Notes: a model not told the origin generated them from the letters alone. A DNA stretch of 46,851 nt from JBGTBQ01 sp041749275 (GCA_041749275.1 JBGTBQ010000192.1:1-46851); one strand, 5' to 3'; counted from the first letter of the stretch, positions 23,254 through 32,001 are shown. Program-made: numbers and translations.

Positions 23254-23925
23254 TTATTTACCAATGTTTTCCATCGGAATGATGCCACGCCGCAGCGCAT
23301 AGCGGATGAGGTCGGCTTGTGTGTGCAGCGCGAGTTTGTGCATAAAACGGGAGCGGTGAGTTTCAGCCGTGCGCGGGCTGATGCCGAGGCGGGCGGCAAT
23401 CTCGCTGTTGGTGTGGCCTTCGGCGGAGAGTTGCAACACTTCGCGCTCGCGCGTGGTGAGCGTTTCGTGTTTGTCCATCGTGCCGACTTTCGCGGTTTGC
23501 AGGTAGGTCTCGATAGCCCGGTCGGAGAGCGGCGGACTCAGATAGCGCCGGCCCGCGGCGACCTCGCGCACGGCAAGCACCAGATCGGACGAGTTCGAAT
23601 CCTTGAGGACGTATGCCGAAACGCCGTTCGCCAGCGCCTCAAGCACGAACCCCTCGTCGTCGTACATCGAAAGCACGACGATGCCGACCTTCGGCATCTG
23701 CTTGTGAAGTTGCCGCGCCACCTCCAGACCGTTGAGACCGGGCATCATCAGGTCGAGCACCAACACATCCGGGTTGAGACGGTGGACGACCTCCAACGCT
23801 TCGCGCCCGTCGTCGGCCTCGCCGATCACTTCAAAGTCGCTTTCCGCGGTCAGCAGCGCGCGTAAGCCCTGCCGCACGATGCGGTGGTCATCCGCCAACA
23901 CGATGTTTGTGATCTTTGCGTCCAT
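23254..23925 (-). CDS. NarL/FixJ-type response regulator
   Basis: The product has 223 residues from ATG 23925. The alternative GTG 23967 overlaps the kinase stop as GTGA and adds 14 residues. The receiver domain has the acidic pair in VLADDHR, the phosphoacceptor Asp in VLVLDLMMPG, and LSMYDDEGFV and YVLKDS with the conserved Lys. The LuxR-type helix-turn-helix is TTREREVLQLSAEGHTNSEI. It is cytoplasmic and DNA-binding, and almost certainly the partner of the histidine kinase encoded immediately upstream. The nearest plausible target is the hhyS promoter region, about 800 bases downstream. Confidence 0.93.
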   Translation of the reverse strand: MDAKITNIVLADDHRIVRQGLRALLTAESDFEVIGEADDGREALEVVHRLNPDVLVLDLMMPGLNGLEVARQLHKQMPKVGIVVLSMYDDEGFVLEALANGVSAYVLKDSNSSDLVLAVREVAAGRRYLSPPLSDRAIETYLQTAKVGTMDKHETLTTREREVLQLSAEGHTNSEIAARLGISPRTAETHRSRFMHKLALHTQADLIRYALRRGIIPMENIGK

Positions 23926-23963
23926 TCTAAATTCAGAGGAGCGCCGGTCAGCCGCCTTCAAAT

Positions 23964-25850
23964 TCACGAGCCATCGAGGTTATCGCTGACAGTAAATTCC
24001 GCCGTCAAGCGTGTGCCCCCGGAGGGGTTTGATTCGATGATGAAGTTCCCGCCGAGCAGATGTGCGCGCTCGCGCATACCCGCCAGCCCGCTCGTGTTGT
24101 CGGCAGCCAGTGCGGTGGCGGTGTCGAAGCCTTTCCCACCGTCTTCGATCTGGATGGAGAGGTTATGGCGGTCTGCCCACACACGCACGGTGGCCTCGTC
24201 CGTCTCGGCGTGTCGCGCCACGTTGGTCAATGCTTCCTGCACGATACGGTAAGCCGCCGTCTCTATCTCCGTGGGGAAACGCTGACCTTCCAGCCCGCTG
24301 TGCTTGAACAGTACGTGCACCTGTGTCTGCGCGCTGTACTGTTTGATGTGCCCCAGCAGGGCCGACAAGAGACCGAGGTGGTCAAGCGTCGCGGGCCGCA
24401 GGTTGAGCGACAGTTTGCGCGCCCGCGCCATCAGGTCATTCACCAGTACTTGCGCTTTCAAGATGCTCGCCTGAGATTCCTGAGCGGGCAGGCGAGCGCT
24501 CATCTCAAGCGTCAGCTTTAGCCCGGTCAGAATCTGACCGATCTCGTCATGCAGTTCCAGCGCCAGACTGCGCCGCTCGGCCTCCTGCACTTCGATCAGA
24601 CGGCGCGAGAGGGTTTTCAGACGGTCGGCTGATTCGCGTAGAGCCGCGTCCGACTGTTTGCGCCGCGTGATGTCTCTGATGATTGCAATCACGAGACTTC
24701 CCGACGCGACGGCGATTGGACTCAGCATGACTTCCACCGGGAACTCTCCGCCCCCTTTGTGTCTGCCGTGCAGTTCCAGCCCGGCCCCCATCGGACGTAG
24801 GGACGAATAATCCACCCGTTCCGCTCGCTGTTTCTTAAGCCGCCGGATGAACAGCTCCGGCAATAGCTCTTCGACTTGCCGGCCTAGAATTTCTTCGCTG
24901 CGATAGCCGAACATCCGCTCGACCTGTGCGTTGACGCGCTCGATGTACCCCTGCCGATCAATCACGACGATGGTGTCGGGCGCGTGCTCGAAAATACCGC
25001 GCAGCATATCTTCGCTCTTACGTAAGGCGTCTTCGGCGCGTCGGCGCTCGCCCACCTCCGTGAGCAGATATTCGTTGGCACGCGCAAGCTCCATCGTGCG
25101 TTCCGAGACACGACGCTCTAGTTCCGCCTGCGCCTTGAGCAATGCCGCCTCCGCGCGCTGGCGCACGGCGATCTGTTGTTGCAGTTCAGCGTTGGCTGTG
25201 CCCAATTCCCGGGTTCTTTCGCGCACGCGCAGGTCTAATCCGTCGTGCGCCTGTTTGAGCGCTGCCTCCGCCTGTTTGAGTTCGGTGATATCAAAGCCGA
25301 CGCCGTGGATGAACCACGGCCTTCCGTCCGGGTGGCGCACCATCCGCACTTCACAGTGGAACCAGACCACGTGACCGTCCCGCGCCAGCACCCGGTAGAC
25401 CGAGCGCAGCGGCTCGCCGGAGAGAAAAGTCCGCGCCGCCTCGACGCTCCAACGCGATTTGTCGTCCGGGTGAATTTGTTGAAACCAGCGCACGGGGTCG
25501 TTGAGCCATTCGGACTGCGTAAAGCCGAGCATGGCTTCGATCTGCGGGCTGACGTAAGCTTCGCTGATGCCCTGATCGAGAAAGGCCATAAAGACGACCG
25601 CCGGAATTTGCTCGACGAGAATACGATAACGCGAGACGACATCGGGCCATTCGGCTTCGACGGTGGGTTTCACTTTCCAATTATCAATGAACCCGGCGGC
25701 CAGTTGCTCGATGTCCGCATCCGCGGGGAAAAAGACGCTCGCCAGTTGAGTCAATGCCCTCTCCGCCTCTCGCAAACTATCGGGCAACATCTGCCCCTGC
25801 TCGCCGTTCAGGTAAGCACTCGTCTCTTCCACTTTATCCAGAATCTTCAT
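23964..25850 (-). CDS. Soluble PAS-PAS histidine kinase (HisKA_3 type)
   Basis: The 628-residue kinase has no transmembrane segment. Residues about 80-200 are a PAS_3-type domain (IPAVVFMAFLDQGISEAYVS, GFTQSEWLNDP, WFIHGVGFDITELKQAE). A long coiled coil runs to about 285, followed by a second PAS domain (IFEHAPDTIVVIDRQGYIER, MFGYRSEEILGRQVEELLP, AIIRDITRRK). The dimerisation/phosphoacceptor segment is ALELHDEIGQILTGLK, with the His near 434. The ATPase domain shows EALTNVARHAETDEA, IQIEDGGKGFD and GLAGMRERAHLLGG. It senses a cytoplasmic signal. It begins 37 bases after the orphan hydrogenase small subunit and overlaps or abuts the response regulator. Confidence 0.93.
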   Translation of the reverse strand: MKILDKVEETSAYLNGEQGQMLPDSLREAERALTQLASVFFPADADIEQLAAGFIDNWKVKPTVEAEWPDVVSRYRILVEQIPAVVFMAFLDQGISEAYVSPQIEAMLGFTQSEWLNDPVRWFQQIHPDDKSRWSVEAARTFLSGEPLRSVYRVLARDGHVVWFHCEVRMVRHPDGRPWFIHGVGFDITELKQAEAALKQAHDGLDLRVRERTRELGTANAELQQQIAVRQRAEAALLKAQAELERRVSERTMELARANEYLLTEVGERRRAEDALRKSEDMLRGIFEHAPDTIVVIDRQGYIERVNAQVERMFGYRSEEILGRQVEELLPELFIRRLKKQRAERVDYSSLRPMGAGLELHGRHKGGGEFPVEVMLSPIAVASGSLVIAIIRDITRRKQSDAALRESADRLKTLSRRLIEVQEAERRSLALELHDEIGQILTGLKLTLEMSARLPAQESQASILKAQVLVNDLMARARKLSLNLRPATLDHLGLLSALLGHIKQYSAQTQVHVLFKHSGLEGQRFPTEIETAAYRIVQEALTNVARHAETDEATVRVWADRHNLSIQIEDGGKGFDTATALAADNTSGLAGMRERAHLLGGNFIIESNPSGGTRLTAEFTVSDNLDGS

Positions 25851-25887
25851 CAGAGCTTGATCGAGCAGCCGGAAAGACTGGCCCGGC

Positions 25888-26934
25888 CTACGGCTTACCG
25901 TGCACTCTGTCTCGCCGCCGCCAATCCGGCGCCTTATTCAGTGACTTCTGTGTGAAGCGGCGCAACGCATGAATGGCGCGACCGTAAGTCATAACGGCGT
26001 GCGAGGAGAGGAGCGACCCCGGCGGCTGATCCATGAACGGCATAAACTTGTCCGGGAAGCCCGGCATCGTACATCCGATGCAGATGCCGCCCACGTTCGG
26101 GCACCCGCCGATGCCCGCCATCCACCCACGCTTCCCGACGTTGCACTGTACGACCGGCCCCCAACATCCGAGCTTCACGATACAGTGGCGCGAGCCATAC
26201 TCTTCGGCGAACTGAGCCTGCTCGTAATAGCCGCCGCGGTCGCACCCTTCGTGCACCGTCTCGCTAAAGAGCCAGACGGGTCGCAACGCTTCGTCTAAGG
26301 GGATCATCGGCGCGCGTCCGACGGATTGATAGAGCAGGTAGAGAAAAGTCTCCGTCATGTTGTCCGGGCTGGCCGGACACCCCGGCACGCAGACAATCGG
26401 GATGCCGGCCTTCGATTTCCAATCCCAACCGAGGTAGTCGGGCAGTCCCATCGCGCCCGTCGGGTTGCCTTGCATGGCGTGGATGCCGCCAAATGATGAA
26501 CATGTCCCGACGGCCACCACCGCCCACGCTTTCGGCGCGAGCCGGTCAACCCATTCACAGGTAGTGATCGGTTGTCCCGTCCTGCTGTCATTGCCGAATG
26601 AAGCCCAGTAGCCTTCCTCCTTATTGCCTTCGTCCGGGATCGAGCCTTCGATAACAAGGATGAACGGTTCGAGCAAACCCGCATCGGCGCGATGAAAATA
26701 ATTCATAAACTCATCGCCGTTCTCATATGAGAGAAACGGGATATGCAGATTGACTTTGGGCAAGCCGGGCAGCGCGCCCATGACGAGGTCTTCGACGCTC
26801 GGTTGCGTGGCCCCCGTCAAGGCGATTGATTCGCCGTCACAGCCGAGGCCGCCGTTGATCCAGAGAATTTCGATCTCTTTGGGCGGTTGTGGGTTTCGCT
26901 GATCTTCCTGCCGAAACAGGTCTGCGTTCGTCAC
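25888..26934 (-). CDS. Orphan second [NiFe] hydrogenase small subunit (HhyS paralogue)
   Basis: The 348-residue product is collinear with HhyS and clearly its paralogue, with the same cluster motifs: GTCSSFGG, VPGCPASPDN, TVHEGCDRG, KCIVKLGC, QCNVGKRG, GGCPNVGGICIGCTMPG. At the proximal-cluster position it has GLGCDGE (C32, E35) where HhyS has GLGCDGD, and its C-terminus is shorter. There is no signal peptide. No large subunit lies beside it. The next gene, 37 bases downstream on the same strand, is the PAS histidine kinase, followed by the response regulator. It could be an iron-sulfur redox or H2 sensor input for the kinase, or an alternative partner of HhyL. The sequence does not decide between these. 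Confidence 0.93.
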   Translation of the reverse strand: MTNADLFRQEDQRNPQPPKEIEILWINGGLGCDGESIALTGATQPSVEDLVMGALPGLPKVNLHIPFLSYENGDEFMNYFHRADAGLLEPFILVIEGSIPDEGNKEEGYWASFGNDSRTGQPITTCEWVDRLAPKAWAVVAVGTCSSFGGIHAMQGNPTGAMGLPDYLGWDWKSKAGIPIVCVPGCPASPDNMTETFLYLLYQSVGRAPMIPLDEALRPVWLFSETVHEGCDRGGYYEQAQFAEEYGSRHCIVKLGCWGPVVQCNVGKRGWMAGIGGCPNVGGICIGCTMPGFPDKFMPFMDQPPGSLLSSHAVMTYGRAIHALRRFTQKSLNKAPDWRRRDRVHGKP

Positions 26935-26995
26935 AATGTCTCCTCCCGCACCGTCGCTTCGAGCATCAATTACCGGTAAGGATTGTTTATGGCAA

Positions 26996-27110
26996 TTTGC
27001 AATTGGATGTGACTACATCAACGACCGTTTAGAGGCGGGCAATGCCCGCCGTCTCAAGTTGAACCGGCGGGCATGGCCCGCCTCTAAACGGTCGCACCCA
27101 ATTGCAAACC
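26996..27110. repeat. Palindromic element B2
   Basis: Nearly perfect nested arms: outer TTTGCAATTGG / CCAATTGCAAA, then CGACCGTTTAGAGGCGGGCA and its complement, with a second GCCCGCC/GGCGGGC stem in the centre. The same arms occur at 5499-5790. It fills much of the 353-base gap upstream of the orphan small-subunit gene; no other feature is visible there. Confidence 0.7.
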
Positions 27111-27287
27111 GCTGTATGTGCTATGCATTGTAACGTGTGTTCGACGAAAGTGAACAAAAAACCGGAGGGCGCTCGACCTAGGTTATCGCAACGCCTTCCG
27201 CTGCGAGCGCAAGCGTCCCGCTCGCATTGCGCGCTCGACGCGAAGAAAGAGTATGCGTTTCCTCGACCTTGAATGTCTTCGCATCCT

Positions 27288-27746
27288 TCATTCGTCCCTG
27301 CCGGCGCTCATTGCAGGCGCGCCTTCGCCGGCGCTCTCATTCGACAAGTTGACGATTGTCGCGCCCCAGCCTCCCGCGTAGTGCGGGGCATCCGCGAAGT
27401 GTAGAACGAACGGCGTCCGTGCGAGGACGCCGCGCACGATCTCGCGCTGCACGCCGATGCCTTTGCCATGGATGATTCGTATGCGTCGGAAGCCTGCGCG
27501 ATGCGCCTGCTCAAGGTATTCGATGACGACTCGCTTCACGTCGCGCGGAGGGATCGAGTGCAGGTCGAACTCATCCGTGATTTCCAATTGGACAGGTTCG
27601 GGGAAGGGGTTATCCGGGTCGCCGTCGTCAACCGGCGCGTCTGTATCAATGTGCTCCGCTCCGCCATCTTTTGAATGCGGGGCATCGCCTTTCCGCCGCA
27701 GCCAATTGAGGAAAGTAAACCGCATCGCCTTTAGATCGGATTTCAC
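27288..27746 (-). CDS. Smr-domain protein
   Basis: The product has 152 residues from 27746; the ATG at 27725 (MRFTFLNWLRRK) is an alternative start. The Smr nuclease/nicking-type domain is plain: DLHSIPPRDVKRVVIEYLEQ then FRRIRIIHGKGIGVQREIV, with the family's DLH and HGKG motifs at about residues 62 and 94. The N-terminal half is short and charged, with no MutS parts, so it is a stand-alone Smr protein. The C-terminal 30 residues are Gly/Ala/Ser-rich. Its role in DNA or RNA processing is not specified by the context. Confidence 0.85.
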   Translation of the reverse strand: MKSDLKAMRFTFLNWLRRKGDAPHSKDGGAEHIDTDAPVDDGDPDNPFPEPVQLEITDEFDLHSIPPRDVKRVVIEYLEQAHRAGFRRIRIIHGKGIGVQREIVRGVLARTPFVLHFADAPHYAGGWGATIVNLSNESAGEGAPAMSAGRDE

Positions 27747-27758
27747 TTGGATGTACGG

Positions 27759-27831
27759 GTCAGAACCGCCTGCGGTAGCGGGCGGTTCTAACGCACGTCA
27801 GGCCCGCCAAGCTTAAGCAGGCGGTTCTGAC
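27759..27831. repeat. Palindromic element J upstream of the Smr gene
   Basis: Perfect 15-bp outer arms GTCAGAACCGCCTGC and the reverse complement, with an inner GCGGGCGGTTC repeat. The rest of the 395-base divergent gap to the malate dehydrogenase gene holds the mdh promoter and no gene. Confidence 0.6.
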
Positions 27832-28010
27832 CACACCGCCGTCCGTCTAAGTTCATAAAAGCCTTGTCGGTTGGGGGAGGCGTGGCAATGAAGGGGTTCC
27901 GGCCAACCCGGATTTTAAACGGCCTCGCCTATCTTTCCAAGGAGAAGAGAGCGCGCCAATTCATAGCTCGCCCGGTATTATAATTAGCCTCTGGGAGGCG
28001 GGCGAATACC

Positions 28011-28039
28011 TTGACACGGACACACGTGCGCCGTACACT
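28011..28039 (+). promoter_or_regulatory. Sigma-70 promoter of mdh
   Basis: A TTGACA box (28011-28016) and TACACT (28034-28039) with 17-base spacing lie about 100 bases before the mdh start. A TATAAT-like box further upstream (around 27976) could serve a second promoter. Confidence 0.6.
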
Positions 28040-28141
28040 CGCGCTCTTTCAACACAAAAAAATTACGAAAGCCGGAAGCCGGGCCGAGCACCGGATGGAC
28101 TTACTTCCGTCTTCCGTTCTGATGAGGAAAGGATCAAAGAG

Positions 28142-29077
28142 ATGGGTAAGCGAAATAAGATTACGGTCGTGGGCGCGGGCAATGTCGGCGCGACCGCGGC
28201 GCATTGGCTGGCCGCCAAGGAGTTGGGCGATGTCGTGCTCGTGGACATCATCGAGGGAATGCCGCAGGGCAAGGCGCTCGATCTCGCGCAGGCCGCACCC
28301 GTCGAGGGCTACGACGTGAGGCTCACCGGTGCGACGAACGACTACGCCGCGACAGCAGGCTCTGACGTGGTCATCATCACTTCGGGCCTTGCACGCAAGC
28401 CCGGCATGAGCCGCGACGATTTGCTAAAGACGAACGCGGGTATCGTCTCGAATGTCGTGGACGAGGTGGTGAAGACTTCGCCCGACGCCGTCTTGATTAT
28501 CGTCTCTAATCCGCTCGATGCGATGAGCCAAGTGGCGTTCAAACGTTCGGGCTTCCCGAAGCACCGGGTCATCGGGATGGCGGGCGTGCTCGACTCGGCG
28601 CGTATGCGTTGCTTCCTCGCCGAGGCGCTCGACGTGTCGGTTGAAAACGTTACCGCCTTCGTCCTCGGCGGCCATGGCGACACGATGGTGCCGCTCCCGC
28701 GCTACTCGACCTGCGCCGGCATCCCCGTCACCGAGCTGCTGCCGAAAGATCAACTCGATGCGATTGTGAAGCGGACGGCGAACGGCGGCGCTGAGATTGT
28801 CTCGCTGCTCAAAACCGGCTCGGCCTACTACGCGCCGTCCGCCGCCGCCGTCGAGATGACCGAGTCCATTCTCAAAGACAAAAAGAAAATCCTCCCATGC
28901 GCCGCCTACCTCGAAGGCGAGTATGGCATACAGGGTCTTTACGTGGGCGTCCCGTGCAAGCTCGGAGCGCGCGGTCTTGAGCAGATTATCGAAATCAACC
29001 TGACGACCGAGGAACGCATCGCGCTGCAAAAGAGCGCCGCGTCGGTGCAGGAACTCATCAACGTGTTAGGCATCTGA
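28142..29077 (+). CDS. mdh: Malate dehydrogenase
   Basis: NAD-dependent malate/oxaloacetate interconversion in the TCA cycle. The 311-residue protein is of the LDH-like MDH type: Rossmann motif VVGAGNVGATAAHWLA, DIIEGMPQGKALDL with the NAD-selecting Asp, substrate loop SGLARKPGMSRDDLL, VSNPLDAM, and the catalytic His in LGGHGDTMVPLPRY. The ATG follows an AAAGGA ribosome-binding site. It is a single-gene unit with its own promoter and a downstream hairpin at 29110-29184. Confidence 0.97.
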   Translation: MGKRNKITVVGAGNVGATAAHWLAAKELGDVVLVDIIEGMPQGKALDLAQAAPVEGYDVRLTGATNDYAATAGSDVVIITSGLARKPGMSRDDLLKTNAGIVSNVVDEVVKTSPDAVLIIVSNPLDAMSQVAFKRSGFPKHRVIGMAGVLDSARMRCFLAEALDVSVENVTAFVLGGHGDTMVPLPRYSTCAGIPVTELLPKDQLDAIVKRTANGGAEIVSLLKTGSAYYAPSAAAVEMTESILKDKKKILPCAAYLEGEYGIQGLYVGVPCKLGARGLEQIIEINLTTEERIALQKSAASVQELINVLGI

Positions 29078-29091
29078 GAACGTCGCTAAAG

Positions 29092-31890
29092 GTGACGCAG
29101 CCGGCCTTAAACCTTACCGCGAACAATAGCGTGCGGGTCTTCTTTCGACGAAGTTACCCGCGCACTGTTGCTCGCGGTAAGGTTTTTCGTTGCTCGCTCT
29201 GTTTGCTTCTGCTCACACTCCTTTTTTTTAGCATCGCCGAAGCCTTTCCCCGGCAGTCGCCCGCCTTGCAACTCGTCCCGAAGTTCCCTCTAAAGAAGAG
29301 TGGCCCAGAGCTTGAACGCCGGACGCAATCGGGCGCGTTCTTCGACGTGCTTGGCAGAAAGTCGGCGGTCTATGGGTACGAGCATCGCACGCTCGAAGCG
29401 TGGGTCTACCCGCTGCAAATCCTCGACCGGTTCGAGTTGTCATTCCGGCTTGAAGGCTACCCGCTCGAAATTCGTGGCTCCGACACCACCGCCCTCATCA
29501 ACGTCCGCCCCGAAGCGACCACCATCACCTACTCGCACGCCGCTTTCACCGTCCGCCAGATCATCTTCGCGCCCGTCGGCGAACCCGGCGTCGTCATGCT
29601 CCTCGATGTTGACAGTACGCTCCCGCTCGGCGTCACCGTCTCGTTCCGCCCACGTCTGAAACTGATGTGGCCGGCGGGACTGATGACCGGCAACTTCGGT
29701 TGGGACGAGAAAGAAAAATCGTATTACATCGTCGAGGAGAGCAACCGGTTCGTCGGACTCATCGGCAGTCCCGCCGCGCGCGATGTGTCCGTCATGCCTT
29801 ATCAGGAGGAGCCACGCGATGTGCCCGCGCGTTTTCACGTTGATCTCCCACCCGAAAGCTTGAAGTCGAATTTCGTTCCCGTCGTCATCGCGGGCGGCGT
29901 GCGTGGACATGGCGAGGCGCGCGCGACATATAACAGATTGCTCAACACAGTCCGCGAGCTTTATGAAAAGAATGTTGACTACTATCGTCGTCTGACAGCG
30001 GAGACGACCAGCATCAAAACGCCCGATGTGAGAATCAACGAAGCATTTCAATGGGCGAAGATCGGGATAGACAAGGCCGTCGTGGATAACCCGCTGCTCG
30101 GCACGGGTCTCGTCGCCGGCTTCCGCACAGCGGGCGAAAGTGAACGGCCCGGCTTCGCTTGGTTCTTCGGTCGTGACGCGCTATGGACGGCGCTCGCCAT
30201 CAACTCTTACGGGGATTTCAAGACGACGCGCACTGCCCTCGAATTTCTCAAGAAGTACCAACGCGAGGATGGAAAAATACCGCACGAAATCTCGCAGAGC
30301 GCTTCCCTAATTCCGTGGTTCACCGACTATCCGTATCCATGGGCCAGCGCCGACGCCACTCCGCTCTACATCATCGCGCACGCCGATTATCTACGCTCCA
30401 GCGGCGACCTCGCGTTCATCAAGGCGAACTGGGAATCAATCCTCAAAGCCTACCGTTTCACGGCGGCGACCGACACGGACAACAACTTTCTGATCGAGAA
30501 CACGAATGTCGGCCACGGCTGGGTCGAAGGCGGCGCACTCTATCCGCCGCACGAAGAGATTTACATGCAGGGCATCTGGGTCGAGGCTTTGCGCGGCCTC
30601 TCCGAAATGGCGTCCAGACTGGGGGGCAACCAACAGCTCTCGACCGACGCTCTCGCTCGCGCCGAGTTGACGCGGATTAAGATGGAGGAGACATTCTGGC
30701 TCGACGGTCGCGGCATCTACGCCTTCGCCACCAACCTGCCGCGTGACAAAGCACGCACCGCCGACCCCGGCCCGAACCGCCCCGTCAGGCAAGCCCGCAT
30801 GAACGAGTTGGACGCGTCGAAGCTGATTGATGAAGAAACCGTCATGCCCGCCGTCCCTCTCTGGTGGCGGACGCTCGATGACGCCCGCGCACAATCCGAG
30901 ATAGACCATTTGGGGAGCGGTCACACGGCTACCGATTGGGGAGCGCGGATCATCTCGAACGAGAGTCGTCTCTATGACCCGCTCTCATACCATCACGGCT
31001 CCGTGTGGCCTCTGTTCACGGGCTGGGCGAGCATGGGCGCGTACAGTTATGGCAGGCCGCACGTCGGATTCCAGTCGCTGATGTCGAATGTGCTGCTCAA
31101 GCGCGCCGGCTCGCTCGGCTTCGTGACGGAACTTTTGTCGGGCGACTTCAACGCGCCCTTCGGTCGCTCTTCGCACCATCAGGTCTGGTCGGAGGCAATG
31201 GTGGTGACGCCGGTCATGCGCGGCCTGTTCGGACTCGAAGTCGAGCGGGGCGGTAATTCGCTGAGGTTCGCCCCGCAGCTTCCTGTCAACTGGACGCAGG
31301 CGGAGGTGCGACGCTTCGCCGCCTTCGCCAACACTTACGATTTCACACTGACGCGCGGCGCGGGGCGGCTTAAGCTCAAGGTTACGAAAGGCACGCCTTT
31401 GAAAAAAGCAGAGGGTAGCTCGCCGCGCTCGCCGCTCCTCTCCATCGCTCCCGCCTTCCCTCTCGACGCGCGTTTGAAGACAGTCACGGTCAACGGGCGA
31501 GCCGCCAAATTCGGAATCATCCGCTCTGGCGACTTGCAACGCGCGGAACTCGTCATTGATGCGTCGAAAGATGCCGAAGTCATCTTCAACTATGAAGAAG
31601 GAACGGATGTCTACACGGAGTTCGACATGCCCTTGCCCGGCGCGCGCAATCAGGGCTTACGCATCCTCCGCTCACGCGCCGAGCCGAACGCGCTGCGTCT
31701 GCTCCTCGAAGGTCTCGGTGGACGCGCTTACGATTTACGCGTTCGCACACCGAAGCGCATCGGCGAAGCGCCGGGCGTAACGCAGGAAAACGACGGTAAG
31801 GGTGATTATTTACTGAGAGTTTTTTTCGAGGGGGAGGCGGGCATTTACGTGCGGCGAGAAATCACGTTGCCTCTTCGCGGCGTAAAATGA
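29092..31890 (+). CDS. Secreted glycogen-debranching-like glycosidase
   Basis: The product resembles amylo-alpha-1,6-glucosidase-type (six-hairpin) glycoside hydrolases. A signal-peptide-like segment (SLCLLLLTLLFFSIAEAF) precedes the mature part. The catalytic (alpha/alpha)6 region starts near residue 330: GFAWFFGRDALWTALAINSY, EDGKIPHEIS, WASADATPLYIIAHADY, HGWVEGGALYPPHEE, LSYHHGSVWPLFTGWASMG and FGRSSHHQVWSEAM. The C-terminal part is a beta domain. The total length is up to 932 residues. The start is doubtful: GTG 29092 and GTG 29131 both lie before or inside the hairpin that follows mdh, and no good start lies after it. The likely substrate is an alpha-glucan or other oligosaccharide in the periplasm. 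Confidence 0.8.
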   Translation: MTQPALNLTANNSVRVFFRRSYPRTVARGKVFRCSLCLLLLTLLFFSIAEAFPRQSPALQLVPKFPLKKSGPELERRTQSGAFFDVLGRKSAVYGYEHRTLEAWVYPLQILDRFELSFRLEGYPLEIRGSDTTALINVRPEATTITYSHAAFTVRQIIFAPVGEPGVVMLLDVDSTLPLGVTVSFRPRLKLMWPAGLMTGNFGWDEKEKSYYIVEESNRFVGLIGSPAARDVSVMPYQEEPRDVPARFHVDLPPESLKSNFVPVVIAGGVRGHGEARATYNRLLNTVRELYEKNVDYYRRLTAETTSIKTPDVRINEAFQWAKIGIDKAVVDNPLLGTGLVAGFRTAGESERPGFAWFFGRDALWTALAINSYGDFKTTRTALEFLKKYQREDGKIPHEISQSASLIPWFTDYPYPWASADATPLYIIAHADYLRSSGDLAFIKANWESILKAYRFTAATDTDNNFLIENTNVGHGWVEGGALYPPHEEIYMQGIWVEALRGLSEMASRLGGNQQLSTDALARAELTRIKMEETFWLDGRGIYAFATNLPRDKARTADPGPNRPVRQARMNELDASKLIDEETVMPAVPLWWRTLDDARAQSEIDHLGSGHTATDWGARIISNESRLYDPLSYHHGSVWPLFTGWASMGAYSYGRPHVGFQSLMSNVLLKRAGSLGFVTELLSGDFNAPFGRSSHHQVWSEAMVVTPVMRGLFGLEVERGGNSLRFAPQLPVNWTQAEVRRFAAFANTYDFTLTRGAGRLKLKVTKGTPLKKAEGSSPRSPLLSIAPAFPLDARLKTVTVNGRAAKFGIIRSGDLQRAELVIDASKDAEVIFNYEEGTDVYTEFDMPLPGARNQGLRILRSRAEPNALRLLLEGLGGRAYDLRVRTPKRIGEAPGVTQENDGKGDYLLRVFFEGEAGIYVRREITLPLRGVK
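29110..29187 (+). terminator. Long hairpin after mdh
   Basis: AACCTTACCGCGA (29110-29122) pairs with TCGCGGTAAGGTT (29172-29184), with further imperfect pairing inside, and is followed by a run of T. It looks like a rho-independent terminator for mdh, but the next gene's reading frame passes through it. Confidence 0.55.
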
Positions 31891-31893
31891 TGG

Positions 31894-31966
31894 TGCTCCC
31901 GGCACGACTCGAACGTGCGGCCCCCTGCTTAGGAGGCAGGTGCTCTATCCACTGAGCTACGGGAGC
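31894..31966 (-). tRNA. tRNA-Arg (CCU anticodon)
   Basis: Complete cloverleaf on the minus strand: 7-bp acceptor GCTCCCG/CGGGAGC with discriminator A, anticodon loop CTCCTAA (anticodon CCT) on a CCTGC-type stem, and T-loop TTCGAGT. CCA is encoded (31893-31891) and ends directly at the stop codon of the glycosidase gene on the other strand. Confidence 0.95.
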
Positions 31967-32001
31967 TTACCGACAGACGAGGTGCGCGAATTGTAGCACG
32001 C

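Noticed and set aside
25888..26934. Part of a second complete hydrogenase or a HoxBC-type regulatory hydrogenase
   Set aside because: No large-subunit motif (RICGIC or DPC..C) occurs anywhere else in the window, so only the small subunit is present here.
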